Assembly (NCBI RefSeq): GCF_000278275.1
Contig: NZ_JH725147.1
Span: 2,053,063-2,117,062, forward strand
Reading direction: 5' to 3'
Origin: Bartonella tamiae Th239
Lineage (GTDB): Bacteria; Pseudomonadota; Alphaproteobacteria; Rhizobiales; Rhizobiaceae
DNA: 64,000 bases
Made by a program: the position numbers and the translations under genes. Each line of letters begins with the position of its first letter. Within the stretch, counting starts at the first letter, position 1. Of this stretch, positions 23,601 to 29,349 are shown piece after piece. Below the pieces are notes generated by a model. It searched no databases and was not told where the DNA came from. It was given only the letters and a program-made list of their open reading frames with translations.

Positions 23601-23759
23601 CTTAATAACAAGCGCGTCACCTTCACGGGCATAATTTAATATACTACCTTTATCAGCTGACAATAAAAAATTCTTAGGCTGACCAGAGGCATTAATAATT
23701 CCACTATCAGTGTTAATCGATACATTAGCATGATTGTTCAAGACGGACGACAAAGCCAT
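11601..23759 (-). CDS. Giant BapA/LapA-like Ig-repeat surface adhesin secreted by type I system
   Basis: A 4052-residue secreted protein, by far the largest gene here. The start at 23759 has an AAAGGAT ribosome binding site. Residues ~1-130 resemble the BapA prefix domain (ALVIKFDSGKIIKIINFF), followed by a glycine-rich hinge. About thirty Ig-like repeats of ~90-110 residues fill residues ~160-3200, each with TTDDTTPT and GNWS-type motifs. Residues ~3300-3690 hold at least six FG-GAP/VCBS calcium motifs (such as DFNRDGYMDIF and DMDGDGWLDVF), probably a beta-propeller. The last ~200 residues contain RTX-like Gly/Asp segments and a type I secretion target region (FDISQLL ... ILHIDRDG). There is no Sec signal, as expected. 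It likely mediates biofilm or host attachment. I see no clear TAAG LapG-type cleavage motif, and lapD/lapG are not in the window. Exporter genes follow on the same strand. Confidence 0.95.
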   Translation of the reverse strand: MALSSVLNNHANVSINTDSGIINASGQPKNFLLSADKGSILNYAREGDALVIKFDSGKIIKIINFFLNGDDFNNLVFIDENGHWLTDFSKALISVGDGIVDPEVFYEELTDGDSADALLSILVASAAIGGIAAALSGGRGGGVNGEPLTRPPVPQFTVFDNVEPRVGIVAPNGYANDTTPTLNGVGGIPNGFVTIHISGHEAVTVQIGGDGTWTYTTPELIDGEYTITVTQSNNSGNYSDETSITITIDTVAPDVPVLINVYDNVEPHVGNIEYGAISNDKTPVFSGTGEPNSTIKIYDKDGKVVAKGVVDKDGKWSVELDTDLGEGAQSVTITSTDLAGNESAATPPFEFVVDTIPPVALDESAMDLLDDVGEVTGTIGRGDTTDDSRPEFKGIADSEDASFIEIFDNGKLVATVPVNEDGTWSWTPSEDLGDGSHTYTARAVDEAGNRGPMTSSWQFEINTSAPGADDVTIIGLTDYIEPVTGDIASGGITDDKTPTLHGAAKDNVARVNIYDGDVFLGVADVVDGQWSFVPPNELSDGDHNFVVYGVSHSNIEGAEAGSWSFAIDSTKPLAPVITSVYDDQPNVVGNVENGHTTDDKTPTVQGTGKASEIIEVFVNGQSAGTVIVGSDGNWELTIGNNAAENQITRENSSPLFEKDDNYVITAVAKNPNTGSISNVSNDYLIILDTTAPDAPVVDGVYDDVGLEQGQIVSGQSTDDTTPTFEGSGGEPGSTIHIKDSDGTIVGDGVVDADGNWTVTTRPLDEGQHDLTVTATDSAGNESAGTGFTVVVDTEAPTATASLVAISEDLGFDPSDFITSDNTLIYKIGVTGTLEEGDTVWMRIVDADGNSSEWLQATRQEDGSYIVDRNSAEFALDDGTYTIETVVRDAAGNASDAHDQNIVIDTNGQTLPAGSVNVTIESLYDNVAPQEGVFPNGTTTNDTSPLLQGTASGYEEGSYIQLYRILSNGEREYIGQSILSENGDWSYQLDGLTDGSYSYVAVVADMAGNEAKASDAFGFNVDTRAPTANDVAIIGLTDNVEPATGEISQGGITDDTTPTLHGTAQAGVSYVNVYDGNIFLGSAAVIDSQWSFVSPSSLDTGNHSFTVHGVDAAGNEGPVADHWDFIVDVTSPSVPAIIGIYDDVGTVVGRLEKGQTTDDTTPTVRGTGKAGEIVEVFVNGHSAGTVVIASNGNWELTIGNDSNGNPLLNADGKYVITATATNPDNGRISGKTGDYLIILDTTAPDTPDVPKGHDDQGMETGEITGGSTTDDRTPTLSGGDEEPGSTVTIIDNGHVIGQTVVDKDGNWSFTPDQELVDGEHSITTTVTDPAGNESDPSDSLDFTLDSSQVQITITHVRDDQEPQLGTITSGGFTNDRTPTFVGTSSPNATIVIRDQEGNDLGTAAADVAGNWTLTLDTPLAEGDYQLTATATNAAGNQASTGFEMHVDLTAPDAPVIDGVYDDVGPDQDQIVSGQPIDDTTPTFEGSGGEPGSTIHIKDNDGTIVGEGVVDAEGNWTVTTRPLGEGQHDLTVTATDSVGNESDGTDFTVIVDTQGPATAATLVAITEDLGIDPSDFLTSDNTLVYTITVNGSVANGDTVWMRIVNADGAASEWLQATRQQNGTYIVDRNHADFALADGTYIIETVVRDAAGNASVANEQEVIIDTRASAATVTIDGFVDNVGLEQHDYTTSGQKSDDATPELHGVLSGAEQGDRIHITAVGPDGSVIDFGYVIAAGSGAWRLQVPDDKAFSSEGHYTFTATVEDKGGNLGNSASFVIDYDITGPAAMDGDNIELWDDFGPVQGVIGQGDTTDDTTPTYRDESENAVDPEEVAYINVYNTNSNGNTSLIGRGEVHADGSWSFTPRPPLGAGDYNFTARPVDFAGNEGPATSPWSFTVVTERPQPPTLDFIHDNVSLDGSATATLIQKGGLTNDATPILSGTGGVSGATINIYMVGPNGERVLVDTTRVDANGRWRYELQEGLSAQGTYTFTATMVDAAGQESDPTGGYEIRLDTIAPEVSGQITAYDNVNVEGIIDGSAPTDDATPTFSGEQSRNEAGAIVYIYDRNSDTPNVPIATATVGADGQWSVESPRLPDGSHTIYYEVVDLAGNKSDPSDDLTFVIDTTGVEVSFSHYADSVGTPANINSGGLTNDANGIFVGEAKPGAQVVITYVNAAGETVTIGSVVADTVTGEWRITATDDLPDGRVNFTVTATDGTGQVATATGNITIDTQAPAAPTFEVIDDVGDFQSPPLPPLTSGQPTDDTTPTFQGSDGEPGSTITIRDEDGNVIGSTTVGSDGRWSVTVSALPSGAHEVSVTATDPAGNESAGTDFVVNIDLTVPTGTATLASISDDNGIAGDFITNDASLIYTLQASGVTQGDTVWLRITPIGADGRPGTPGAWVQATRQEDGTYVVNHNNAQSALADGSYRVETVVKDAAGNNGATGTQTVVIDTRASAATVTIDGFVDNVGPYTGLIVGDNPRTDDTTPEIQGRLNSAERGDRIHITAVGPDGSVIDFGYVIAGENGQWNMPVSDAQALSEGQYTFTATVEDKGGNIGNSAEYTLTVDTTIPQNVSSELVSISDDTGIVGDFNTSDQTIIYTIKVEGTLEESDTVWLRVTPKNGQPGEWIQATLNPDGSGTYIVDHNAEATEVILASGEYTVETIVRDQAGNATIPSSQVINIQTGGNTDAVITIGGFFDDQGAFTGFVSESGQVTDDATPKLSGNVQGLQSGDTIIIRVTDANGTRDLGLATIGADGTTWEYQVTADQALTEGDFSFTAVVINNVGVDGSMSNGFDLTVDLTGPDATAILESITDDTGSSSSDFITSDNTLIFTINATGVSVSEGDSVWLRIIPQGGVSGAWIQAHFDETIGKYVIDSNDPDSPNYLELADGTYTVETIVRDAVGNPSTTTPASQILVIDTSSPSEGNSLAFTGYVDNVDPITGILGNGTYTNDRSPLLQGTVTGLNAGEVIKIYLNGQELGNAIVDQNGNWSYQVGDDEANTGLDNGDGAYVFTASIVNQAGNVGTTTADFTINLDRLASEVNSIISGITDDTGRFSDDFITNDQTLIISAKVQGELAVNDYVQISVDGGETWHDAVYNAATDTWDYDNRNNVLSNGSHTFVTRVVDTAGNIGPASSQVIVIDNQRPTNNISIDYFSDNHGDVSNPNLQSGSYTDDTSPILHGSLSVPLTNNSVVAIYRGTRIVGYADVVGNRWSFADTGLQDAHFYTYTAAVQSGAGLNGARSNQFEIGIDITDAALAPNVGIGGEYPTYSMATRLGSNGGWVMTTDMAEYSSDGNNFRQYDEPNRLTWPAGIWSNIGGQYPAQKLFSSYTYGDFNRDGYMDIFLTDRTYDGATATVYSGQPDGSYQAHVFDVRTTIHFSSAISIDMDGDGWLDVFIGDSGSDSATFLHNKGLPGDGTVTGGQWDIYGYGTGIFAEGINNFRIDHELSGVDINNDGAVDLVVHGFVDINANLNNLVVLENDGTSSTNGSNWSIKQQLRNVFYYNGWIDDTYEHTIALTWADYNGDGYMDLFIGQTNTRNQSQPGARGDTSNDSVIFYNDGQGNLLEGQRFNDGVKGKSSVAIDWDGDGLMDIIEVPESTISIGQSIFWHNTGQVDGNNRVIWEKQNIKEMGIATSGGQTMTNVEVDRSVNSSSAAAIDYDWDGDIDLLISRDNTSLATVVVSNPNRPANGTSLHLRILNPDGSNTLFGNTVQLFDSKGNLVSSQIINPQYGTGWNDTSALVNYFGLNPDETYTAAVIRNVNGVSSDIGGLATLNDNTIENVNASWTDLKATQSYNGYVLTAESDTNRSNTGNYNGGGIVGTGYNDTFFATLGTHTYNGGGGWIVGNGERYWDVNTGMDVLDFKLADFQGRGIVIDLSFASAQNTNFGIVTLTNIEGIYGTQYNDTFTDGSGMNILNGRGGEDFFFLNNGGHNTLLYELIDTDDATGGNGHDTVSGITIFDYDDSESSDRFDISQLLIGYEADADGAAHYVNGVAVIDDGDTIADYLSVTYEGNNTILHIDRDGLGGTFDSQALITLLDTKVSLEELLANNQIVL
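12700..13920 (-). repeat. FG-GAP/VCBS calcium-binding repeat segment of the adhesin
   Basis: Codes for a series of DxDxDGxxD-type motifs (DFNRDGYMD, DMDGDGWLD, DINNDGAVD, DYNGDGYMD, DWDGDGLMD, DYDWDGDID) spaced about 55-70 residues apart. This is the spacing of blades in an integrin-alpha-like beta-propeller. It lies between the Ig stalk and the secretion signal, so it would form the distal, first-exported head. Confidence 0.8.
13990..23290 (-). repeat. Array of about thirty Ig-like domain repeats within the adhesin gene
   Basis: The coding sequence repeats a ~300-bp unit encoding bacterial Ig-like domains. Several units are grouped into larger super-repeats: the block at about 21040-21690 encodes nearly the same two-domain segment as that at about 18775-19395. 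A 62-bp stretch at 16362-16423 is identical to 18720-18781. Such near-identity points to recent internal duplication or gene conversion. Boundaries are estimated by eye. Confidence 0.85.
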
Positions 23760-24415
23760 TTTAATATCCTTTTATCAATTTCCCCGCAGATCGACAGGAC
23801 TATAGTCGCACGATACTACGCAATTTCAGTAGCTGGTTATTATTTTGAAGTATCAGCGTCAAACCACAGCATATATCGCTTTTCAGAAACATTATTAAAA
23901 AATATCGATGAAGAGTGATAAATGCCGTCTTGATTGAGCTTTGATAAAAATGGCCAATGCGCCCTCCAAGAGCAAACAAGCGAAGAGAAAAGGGAACATG
24001 AGATGGGGGGATAATAAGACGAGCAAAGACACCAGGCAAAAGCCAACTCTTATCCACAAAAATGGTAACAGTCACACTCATTCTACACCAATGTACTTCA
24101 GTCACCCCAAAAGAGGCCCAACCCGCTTGACCAAAGAGGCAAATGTTAAACATTCAACCTCTGATTGATTCCTTTATCCTTTTTGAGATAGTGAGTCAAT
24201 CAACTCAACAAATTTTATACCAATACCGTTTAGTAAAAAGTTAAATCTAAACAGTTATGCATAATATGTCACTTTTATTAATTTCATGAAATATCATAAT
24301 ATTCTTGTCACAAAGAATGAACAAATTCTGTTACTAAACGGAAACAAAAACGCTACAGCTCTGTTTACCTCTAACGTTTATATTTTAGATTAATTAAACT
24401 ATTTGGAGAGCAAAT
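23760..24415. promoter_or_regulatory. Divergent intergenic region between adhesin operon and aminotransferase gene
   Basis: 656 bases between divergent genes, so it should hold both promoters. The part nearest the adhesin (about 23960-24130) is less AT-rich than its surroundings. Short open frames cross it on both strands, but none has a convincing ribosome binding site or recognisable product. The part nearest the aminotransferase is AT-rich. It holds a perfect palindrome, ATTTCATGAAAT (24281-24292), an ATTCTT/AAGAAT inverted repeat (24301-24318), and two 11-bp inverted-repeat arms at 24226-24236 and 24331-24341. Confidence 0.5.
24226..24341. repeat. Separated 11-bp perfect inverted repeat
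   Basis: CCGTTTAGTAA at 24226-24236 is the exact reverse complement of TTACTAAACGG at 24331-24341, with 94 bases between them. It lies upstream of the aminotransferase gene. It could be a pair of operator half sites or a looping element; no known regulator motif is recognised. Confidence 0.5.
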
Positions 24416-25825
24416 ATGGCAAAACCCGAAAAATTGACTAAAAGCGAAGCAGATAAACAAGAGGCAACGCTTTTGTCTGATGAGGCAAAATATTGTTCCT
24501 TTGGAGATACTGTTCATTATGTCAATCCTCCAAAAATTTTTGCTGGGTGCGAAGGGTCTTATATGTATGATCTTGAAGGCGTGCCTTATTTAGATTTGCA
24601 GATGTGGTATTCTGCAGTGAATTTTGGCTATGCCAATCCGCGTCTTGATAGCGTTTTAAAAAAACAGATAGACACTTTACCACAGACTGCGAGCCAATAT
24701 CTACATCCAACAAAAATTGAATTGGCTAAAACCATTGCACAGGATATGAATAAAAAATTCAATCTTGATGGGCGCGTTCATTTTAATGTTGGCGGTTCAC
24801 AATGTATTGAAGATTCTTTAAAGATTGTGCGCAATGCTAAGGGTGGTAAAAGCCTTATGTTCGCATTTGAAGGTGGGTATCACGGAAGAACACTTGGTGC
24901 ATCCTCCATTACGTCAAGTTACCGTTATCGCCGTCGTTATGGACATTTTGGCGAACGTGCAATGTTCATGCCCTTTCCGTATCCTTTCCGCCGTCCAAAA
25001 TCTATGACGGTTGAAGAATACGGCGAACATTGCGTCAATGAATTTGCACGCTTATTTGAAACTGAATATAATGGTGTTTGGGATCCAAAAGCAAATGAAG
25101 CTGAATATGCTGCCTTTTATATTGAGCCTCTTCAAGGCACAGGCGGATATGTTATTCCACCCCGTAATTTTTTTAAAGGCATTAAAAAAGTACTAGATCA
25201 ACATGGCATATTGCTTGTTGTTGATGAAATACAAATGGGCTTTTATCGTACCGGTAAATTATGGTCAATTGAGCATTTTGATGTAACGCCAGACGTTCTT
25301 GTTTTTGCAAAGGCACTTACAAATGGTCTAAATCCATTAGGTGGATTATGGGCACGTGAAGAATTGATCAATCCTAACATCTTCCCTCCTGGTTCTACTC
25401 ATTCAACTTTTGCTTCAAATCCTCTTGGTACAGCGCTTGGTCTAGAAGTTTTGCGCATGACTGCTGAAACAGATTATGAAACGATGGTTATGGACAAAGG
25501 GAAACATTTTCTGAAAGGATTACAAGACCTGCAAAAACGCCATCCTGAAATTGGCGATGTTGACGGATTAGGACTTGCACTTCGCGCTGAAATATGTGCT
25601 GAGGATGGCTTCACCCCAAATCGTGAGTTGCTGGATCGCATGGTGGATATTGGTCTTTCTGGAGATCTTGATTGGCAAGGGCAAAAAACTGGTCTCGTTT
25701 TAGATGTTGGTGGATATTATAAAAACGTTATCACGCTTGCCCCTTCACTTCATATTTCAACAGAGGAAATTGATAAGGCTATTGCTCTTCTTGATCAGTT
25801 AATAACACGGGCAAAAAATTCATAA
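24416..25825 (+). CDS. Class III PLP-dependent aminotransferase
   Basis: A 469-residue fold-type I aminotransferase of the ornithine/GABA/diaminobutyrate (class III) group. A GGAG site precedes the ATG. Visible features are the PLP-phosphate and ring contacts in NVGGSQCIE and FEGGYHGRTLG, the conserved VVDEIQMGFYRTG segment whose Asp contacts the pyridine nitrogen, and the Schiff-base Lys at residue 299 in FAKALTNG. The N-terminal extension of ~40 residues has no export signal. The amine donor and acceptor cannot be read from sequence. It leads a same-strand group with a GNAT/FemAB-like gene and an arginase-fold gene, suggesting joint work on an amino-acid-derived metabolite, though a hairpin after its stop may separate it from the next gene. 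Confidence 0.9.
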   Translation: MAKPEKLTKSEADKQEATLLSDEAKYCSFGDTVHYVNPPKIFAGCEGSYMYDLEGVPYLDLQMWYSAVNFGYANPRLDSVLKKQIDTLPQTASQYLHPTKIELAKTIAQDMNKKFNLDGRVHFNVGGSQCIEDSLKIVRNAKGGKSLMFAFEGGYHGRTLGASSITSSYRYRRRYGHFGERAMFMPFPYPFRRPKSMTVEEYGEHCVNEFARLFETEYNGVWDPKANEAEYAAFYIEPLQGTGGYVIPPRNFFKGIKKVLDQHGILLVVDEIQMGFYRTGKLWSIEHFDVTPDVLVFAKALTNGLNPLGGLWAREELINPNIFPPGSTHSTFASNPLGTALGLEVLRMTAETDYETMVMDKGKHFLKGLQDLQKRHPEIGDVDGLGLALRAEICAEDGFTPNRELLDRMVDIGLSGDLDWQGQKTGLVLDVGGYYKNVITLAPSLHISTEEIDKAIALLDQLITRAKNS

Positions 25826-25859
25826 TAAGTCTCATAAAAAGCGAACTTAATTTAAAAAG

Positions 25860-25902
25860 ATACAGCGTAGATTTTTTATATAATTTTCTGCGCTGTATTT
25901 AT
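25860..25902 (+). terminator. Stem-loop after aminotransferase gene, possible terminator
   Basis: ATACAGCGTAGA (25860-25871) pairs with TCTGCGCTGTAT (25887-25898), 12 bp with one G-U pair. The loop is T-rich and only a short T-rich tail (TTATT) follows. It could terminate or attenuate before the downstream GNAT-like gene. Confidence 0.55.
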
Positions 25903-25986
25903 TAAACACTTAAAACAAACCTTTTCCCAGAATTTGAAAACCAGCTACAAAGCTCATTGTCATATTATATAAACTTTTGGTGAAAA

Positions 25987-27090
25987 ATGAACGCTCAAAC
26001 AAAGACCGTAGCGATTATTAAAAAATGGTTCAATAAATTGGAACCTGACCATTTATTGGCAACCTTCTTTGTTCACCCTCCCCTACACTTCAAAGCTTGG
26101 ATTGATCAATATAAACTACCCAATTTTTCTGCAATTTTTGACCTTTTAACCACAATGGATGAAAAAGACAGAAAAAAAATCCAAGCCTTCCCTTTTTTTA
26201 AAATTTGGTCGCGTTTAACGCGTTATAAAGCATTATTTATTGGAACAACTGTCTCAGAATTTGTACCTTTTCCTAGTGATCTTAATCTGGATAATGCTGC
26301 ACGATCCATACGCGAATATGGTCAATCAAATCATTCACTGATTATTGTTAAAGATTTGCCAAAATCTTGTGAACTTCTGACCACTGAAGAAAATATAAAA
26401 AATACAGAATTTTTAAGCGCGTTAAATCGTGAGGGGTTTCTAACGGTTGAAGGTCAGGCACTGGCCTATGTTCCCATTCACCATACATCAATTGATGATT
26501 ATCTACAAAATTTTTCAAAATCACGGCGTAAAGATTTTCGTAGGAAGTTAAGATCCATAAATGATCTTAAAATTGATGTTATAGACAACACTCATCCTTT
26601 ATTAGAAGATGCAAAAACATTAAATCTTTTTTATCGACTTTATCTCCAAGTCTATGAACAAAGCGAGATACACTTTGATCTTTTGAGCGAGATTTTTTTT
26701 CAAAATATATTAAAAGCAAATGATAAAACACGGCGCGTTATTCTATACCGCACGAAAGACGACAAAATTATTGGATATAATATATGTTTCATTGTCAATA
26801 ATATGTTGGTTGATAAATATATAGGTCTTGATTATCCCGCGGCGATTGAAAATAATCTTTATTTTGTAAGCTGGTTTTATAATCTAGAATATGCGCGTAA
26901 ACATCATTTGGATTTTTATATTGCTGGTTGGACTGATCCCGAAATAAAAGCCTATTTAGGTGCTCGCTTTGTCTACACTCAACATGCAGTTTTTATAAAA
27001 AATCCGTTTTTGCGCTGGATATTAAAACGCTTCCAACATCTTTTTGAAAATGATTCAAAATTTGAGAAAAAAAAAGCGAGTAAGAATTAA
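25987..27090 (+). CDS. GNAT/FemAB-like acyl-transferase family protein
   Basis: A 367-residue soluble protein that looks like a GNAT-fold, FemAB/BioF2-type transferase. The central SKSRRKDFRRKLR basic segment and the following LFYRLYLQVYEQS helix are typical of this superfamily before the second acyl-transfer half. The second half contains GYNICFIVNNMLVDKYIGLDY and ends FYIAGWTDPEIKAYLG. Members move aminoacyl or acyl groups onto peptides, lipids or amines; donor and acceptor here are unknown. Its stop overlaps the ATG of the arginase-fold gene (TAATG), so the two are translationally coupled and probably act together. No signal peptide or clear transmembrane helix. Confidence 0.7.
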   Translation: MNAQTKTVAIIKKWFNKLEPDHLLATFFVHPPLHFKAWIDQYKLPNFSAIFDLLTTMDEKDRKKIQAFPFFKIWSRLTRYKALFIGTTVSEFVPFPSDLNLDNAARSIREYGQSNHSLIIVKDLPKSCELLTTEENIKNTEFLSALNREGFLTVEGQALAYVPIHHTSIDDYLQNFSKSRRKDFRRKLRSINDLKIDVIDNTHPLLEDAKTLNLFYRLYLQVYEQSEIHFDLLSEIFFQNILKANDKTRRVILYRTKDDKIIGYNICFIVNNMLVDKYIGLDYPAAIENNLYFVSWFYNLEYARKHHLDFYIAGWTDPEIKAYLGARFVYTQHAVFIKNPFLRWILKRFQHLFENDSKFEKKKASKN

Positions 27091-27965
27091 TGAAACAATC
27101 CGTTATTCTGGATTTCGATAAAAGTGTTAAAGATTATAAACAGTCTATGAGATTGGATATGACATCGTGGCAAGATACCATACGCTTTTCAACGACCTAT
27201 AAAAATTTTCAGCGTCTTGAAACAAGTTTAGATGTTCATCTTCCCAAAAACTATGGAGTGATTTTTCTAGGTAGTGGTGATTATCATCACGTTAGTCACT
27301 TGCTCATCAAGCGTATGAAAAAAGACTTAAACAAAAAACCGCTTACCATCATTGTTATAGATAATCATCCCGATAATATGCGTTTTCCTTTTGGTATACA
27401 TTGTGGATCTTGGGTCAGTCATACCGCTGCTCTACCTTATGTCAAACATATCCATGTTGTTGGCATTACATCCAATGATATTGGTATAAAACATTCTTGG
27501 GAAAACCGTTTAACGCCACTTTTAAAATCCAAATTGACCTATTGGTCAATTGGGGTCAATGTAAAATGGGCAAAACTTATAGGCTTAAAAAACGCCTTTC
27601 AATCATTTGCTGATATTGACACTCTTATGTCCGCCTTTATTAGCAGCCAATATAATCAAGAAACGCCAATATATTTATCAATTGATAAAGACGCTTTATC
27701 ACCTGCATGTATTCGAACCAATTGGGATCAAGGAAAGATGCAAACACATCACCTTACCGATCTTATAACAACATTTGGAAAAAGATTAATTGGTGGTGAT
27801 ATTACGGGCGAAGTTTCTAACTATTCTTATGAAAACCGATGGAAACGCTTAATGAGTAAGCTTGATGGTCAAGATCCGATTGATCCAAAGATGCTCATTG
27901 AATGGCAAGAGCAACAAAACTTGTTTAACACAAAATTATTGGCACTTCTTAATCATTATTTGTAA
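27090..27965 (+). CDS. Arginase/agmatinase-fold (ureohydrolase superfamily) protein
   Basis: A 291-residue divergent ureohydrolase-fold protein. The binuclear metal ligands are recognisable: His in GSGDYHH, the DxHxD set in DNHPDN and the DxD pair in SIDKDALSP. True arginases and agmatinases usually have GGDHS, DAHxD and SxDxDxxDP, so the ligands are kept but their surroundings differ. Substrate-loop residues are not recognisable, so the reaction (guanidino, formimino or amide hydrolysis, or a deacetylase-like step) is open. Coupled by TAATG to the GNAT/FemAB-like gene. The next gene, a histidine kinase, converges on it from the other strand only 22 bases away. Confidence 0.75.
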   Translation: MKQSVILDFDKSVKDYKQSMRLDMTSWQDTIRFSTTYKNFQRLETSLDVHLPKNYGVIFLGSGDYHHVSHLLIKRMKKDLNKKPLTIIVIDNHPDNMRFPFGIHCGSWVSHTAALPYVKHIHVVGITSNDIGIKHSWENRLTPLLKSKLTYWSIGVNVKWAKLIGLKNAFQSFADIDTLMSAFISSQYNQETPIYLSIDKDALSPACIRTNWDQGKMQTHHLTDLITTFGKRLIGGDITGEVSNYSYENRWKRLMSKLDGQDPIDPKMLIEWQEQQNLFNTKLLALLNHYL

Positions 27966-27987
27966 ATGTAAAAACAAAAGTTTCTCA

Positions 27988-29349
27988 TTATAAAGAAAAG
28001 CGCATGACAAAACGAGCTCCACCCATTGGACTTGTCAAAACGAAAACCGAACCGTGATGTAGCTCAGCAATTGCGCGAACGAAAGATAAACCGACACCAT
28101 AACCATTATCTGTTATCGATTTACCTGCTTCCAATCTTACAAAGGGAGAAAAAATTTCAGTACGGGCGTTTTCAGCAATACCAGGACCATCATCATCAAA
28201 TTCAAAGATTAATGCATCATTTGCAGTATCAATATGAATATGAACTTTCGAACGCGCATATTTAAAGGCATTAAGGACTATATTTCTAACAGCCATTGCC
28301 GCCAGTTCAGGATCAAAAAAACCTTCTTTATTGGCAATATCATAAGTTAAGATGAAGCCTTGAGGTTTAAGAACCGATAAATCATCAATGATTTTTTCTG
28401 CCCAACGTTTTACTCCCACGATTTGAGGTTTTGTAGGCATATTTTTATTATTCATTCTGAAATAATCGAGCGAAATTTTAATGAGTTGCTCAAGCTCTTC
28501 AATATCTTTTTCAATTCCATCATAAAGTTTTGCTTTTTTTTCGGCTTTTGCTTCATCCAGCATGCTTAAACCAAAACGTAATCGTGCTAAGGGTGTACGA
28601 AATTCATGTGCCATTGCGTGTAGCATTGTTTTATTATGATCAACAGAAATCTCAATACGCGATGCCATATCATTAATGACATGACCAATCATTTTTAGCG
28701 GTTCACTGTGAATTTTGGGAACACGTGCCGTTAAATCCCCTTCCCCCAATTTATTCGCCGTTGCACGAATGGAACGCGCTTCACGCAAGAGAGTGAAAAA
28801 CGCGATATAAATGACTACAAAAAACAACAATGCATCCAAAATTGATAAAAGCGCTAAAAGAATGACAATCGCACTAGTATACACATCATTAATATCAGGA
28901 GAAACGAGAGGACCAAGCTTTAGATAACCGCCAACTGCAAGAGGTGCATAAAGATGATCATTTTCATCATCATAAGCAATACGATAAATGTTCAATTGAT
29001 CTTTAACATCTTCGGAAAAGTTATGATCTGTTTTCAAATAATTTAAAGTGAAGCGAAAATGAGGTTGCAACTGAGCCAATACATCTTCAACTGATGTTTG
29101 AGGTTGTTCTAAAATTTGTTTTTCAATCATGTAAACCGTGCCTATATGGGCATCGCGTTCTATTTCACTATCCTCAACAATGCCTGTCCAACTTGCTGGC
29201 AAAGAAAGAAAAAGCTGTAATGTTCCATAGGCAACGGCGCCTTGGACAAATAGCAGAAAAAAAAGTAAGGTTACAGCACGTAATAATGAAGTTCGTCGTT
29301 GAGTTTTTCGTCTATCTTCATAAGTATTTTGCATCACACATTCTGCCAT
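27988..29349 (-). CDS. RstB-like sensor histidine kinase
   Basis: A 453-residue inner-membrane kinase. There is one transmembrane helix at about residues 24-45, a small periplasmic domain of ~100 residues, and a second helix near 160-185. A HAMP segment (RSIRATANKLGEGDLTARV), the phospho-His box MAHEFRTPLARLR, and catalytic N, G1 and G2 boxes (NIVLNAFKYA, DDDGPGI, GYGVGLS) follow. The overall plan matches RstB. The 29349 ATG overlaps the regulator gene by 16 bases. A second ATG at 29334 forms a TGATG junction with the regulator stop and may be the real start. The pair lies between two halves of an unusual enzyme locus on the opposite strand and may regulate it. Confidence 0.9.
   Translation of the reverse strand: MAECVMQNTYEDRRKTQRRTSLLRAVTLLFFLLFVQGAVAYGTLQLFLSLPASWTGIVEDSEIERDAHIGTVYMIEKQILEQPQTSVEDVLAQLQPHFRFTLNYLKTDHNFSEDVKDQLNIYRIAYDDENDHLYAPLAVGGYLKLGPLVSPDINDVYTSAIVILLALLSILDALLFFVVIYIAFFTLLREARSIRATANKLGEGDLTARVPKIHSEPLKMIGHVINDMASRIEISVDHNKTMLHAMAHEFRTPLARLRFGLSMLDEAKAEKKAKLYDGIEKDIEELEQLIKISLDYFRMNNKNMPTKPQIVGVKRWAEKIIDDLSVLKPQGFILTYDIANKEGFFDPELAAMAVRNIVLNAFKYARSKVHIHIDTANDALIFEFDDDGPGIAENARTEIFSPFVRLEAGKSITDNGYGVGLSFVRAIAELHHGSVFVLTSPMGGARFVMRFSL

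Noticed and set aside
11601-23759. LapD/LapG-type periplasmic retention and release of the adhesin
   Set aside because: The N-terminal hinge has Ala/Gly-rich sequence but no clear TAAG-like cleavage motif, and no lapD or lapG genes are in the window.
23800-24168. Frames of 117 (minus) and 75 (plus) codons in the adhesin-aminotransferase gap
   Set aside because: No good ribosome binding site, no recognisable domain, and the two strands' frames largely overlap. Kept as an unexplained less AT-rich patch instead of a gene.
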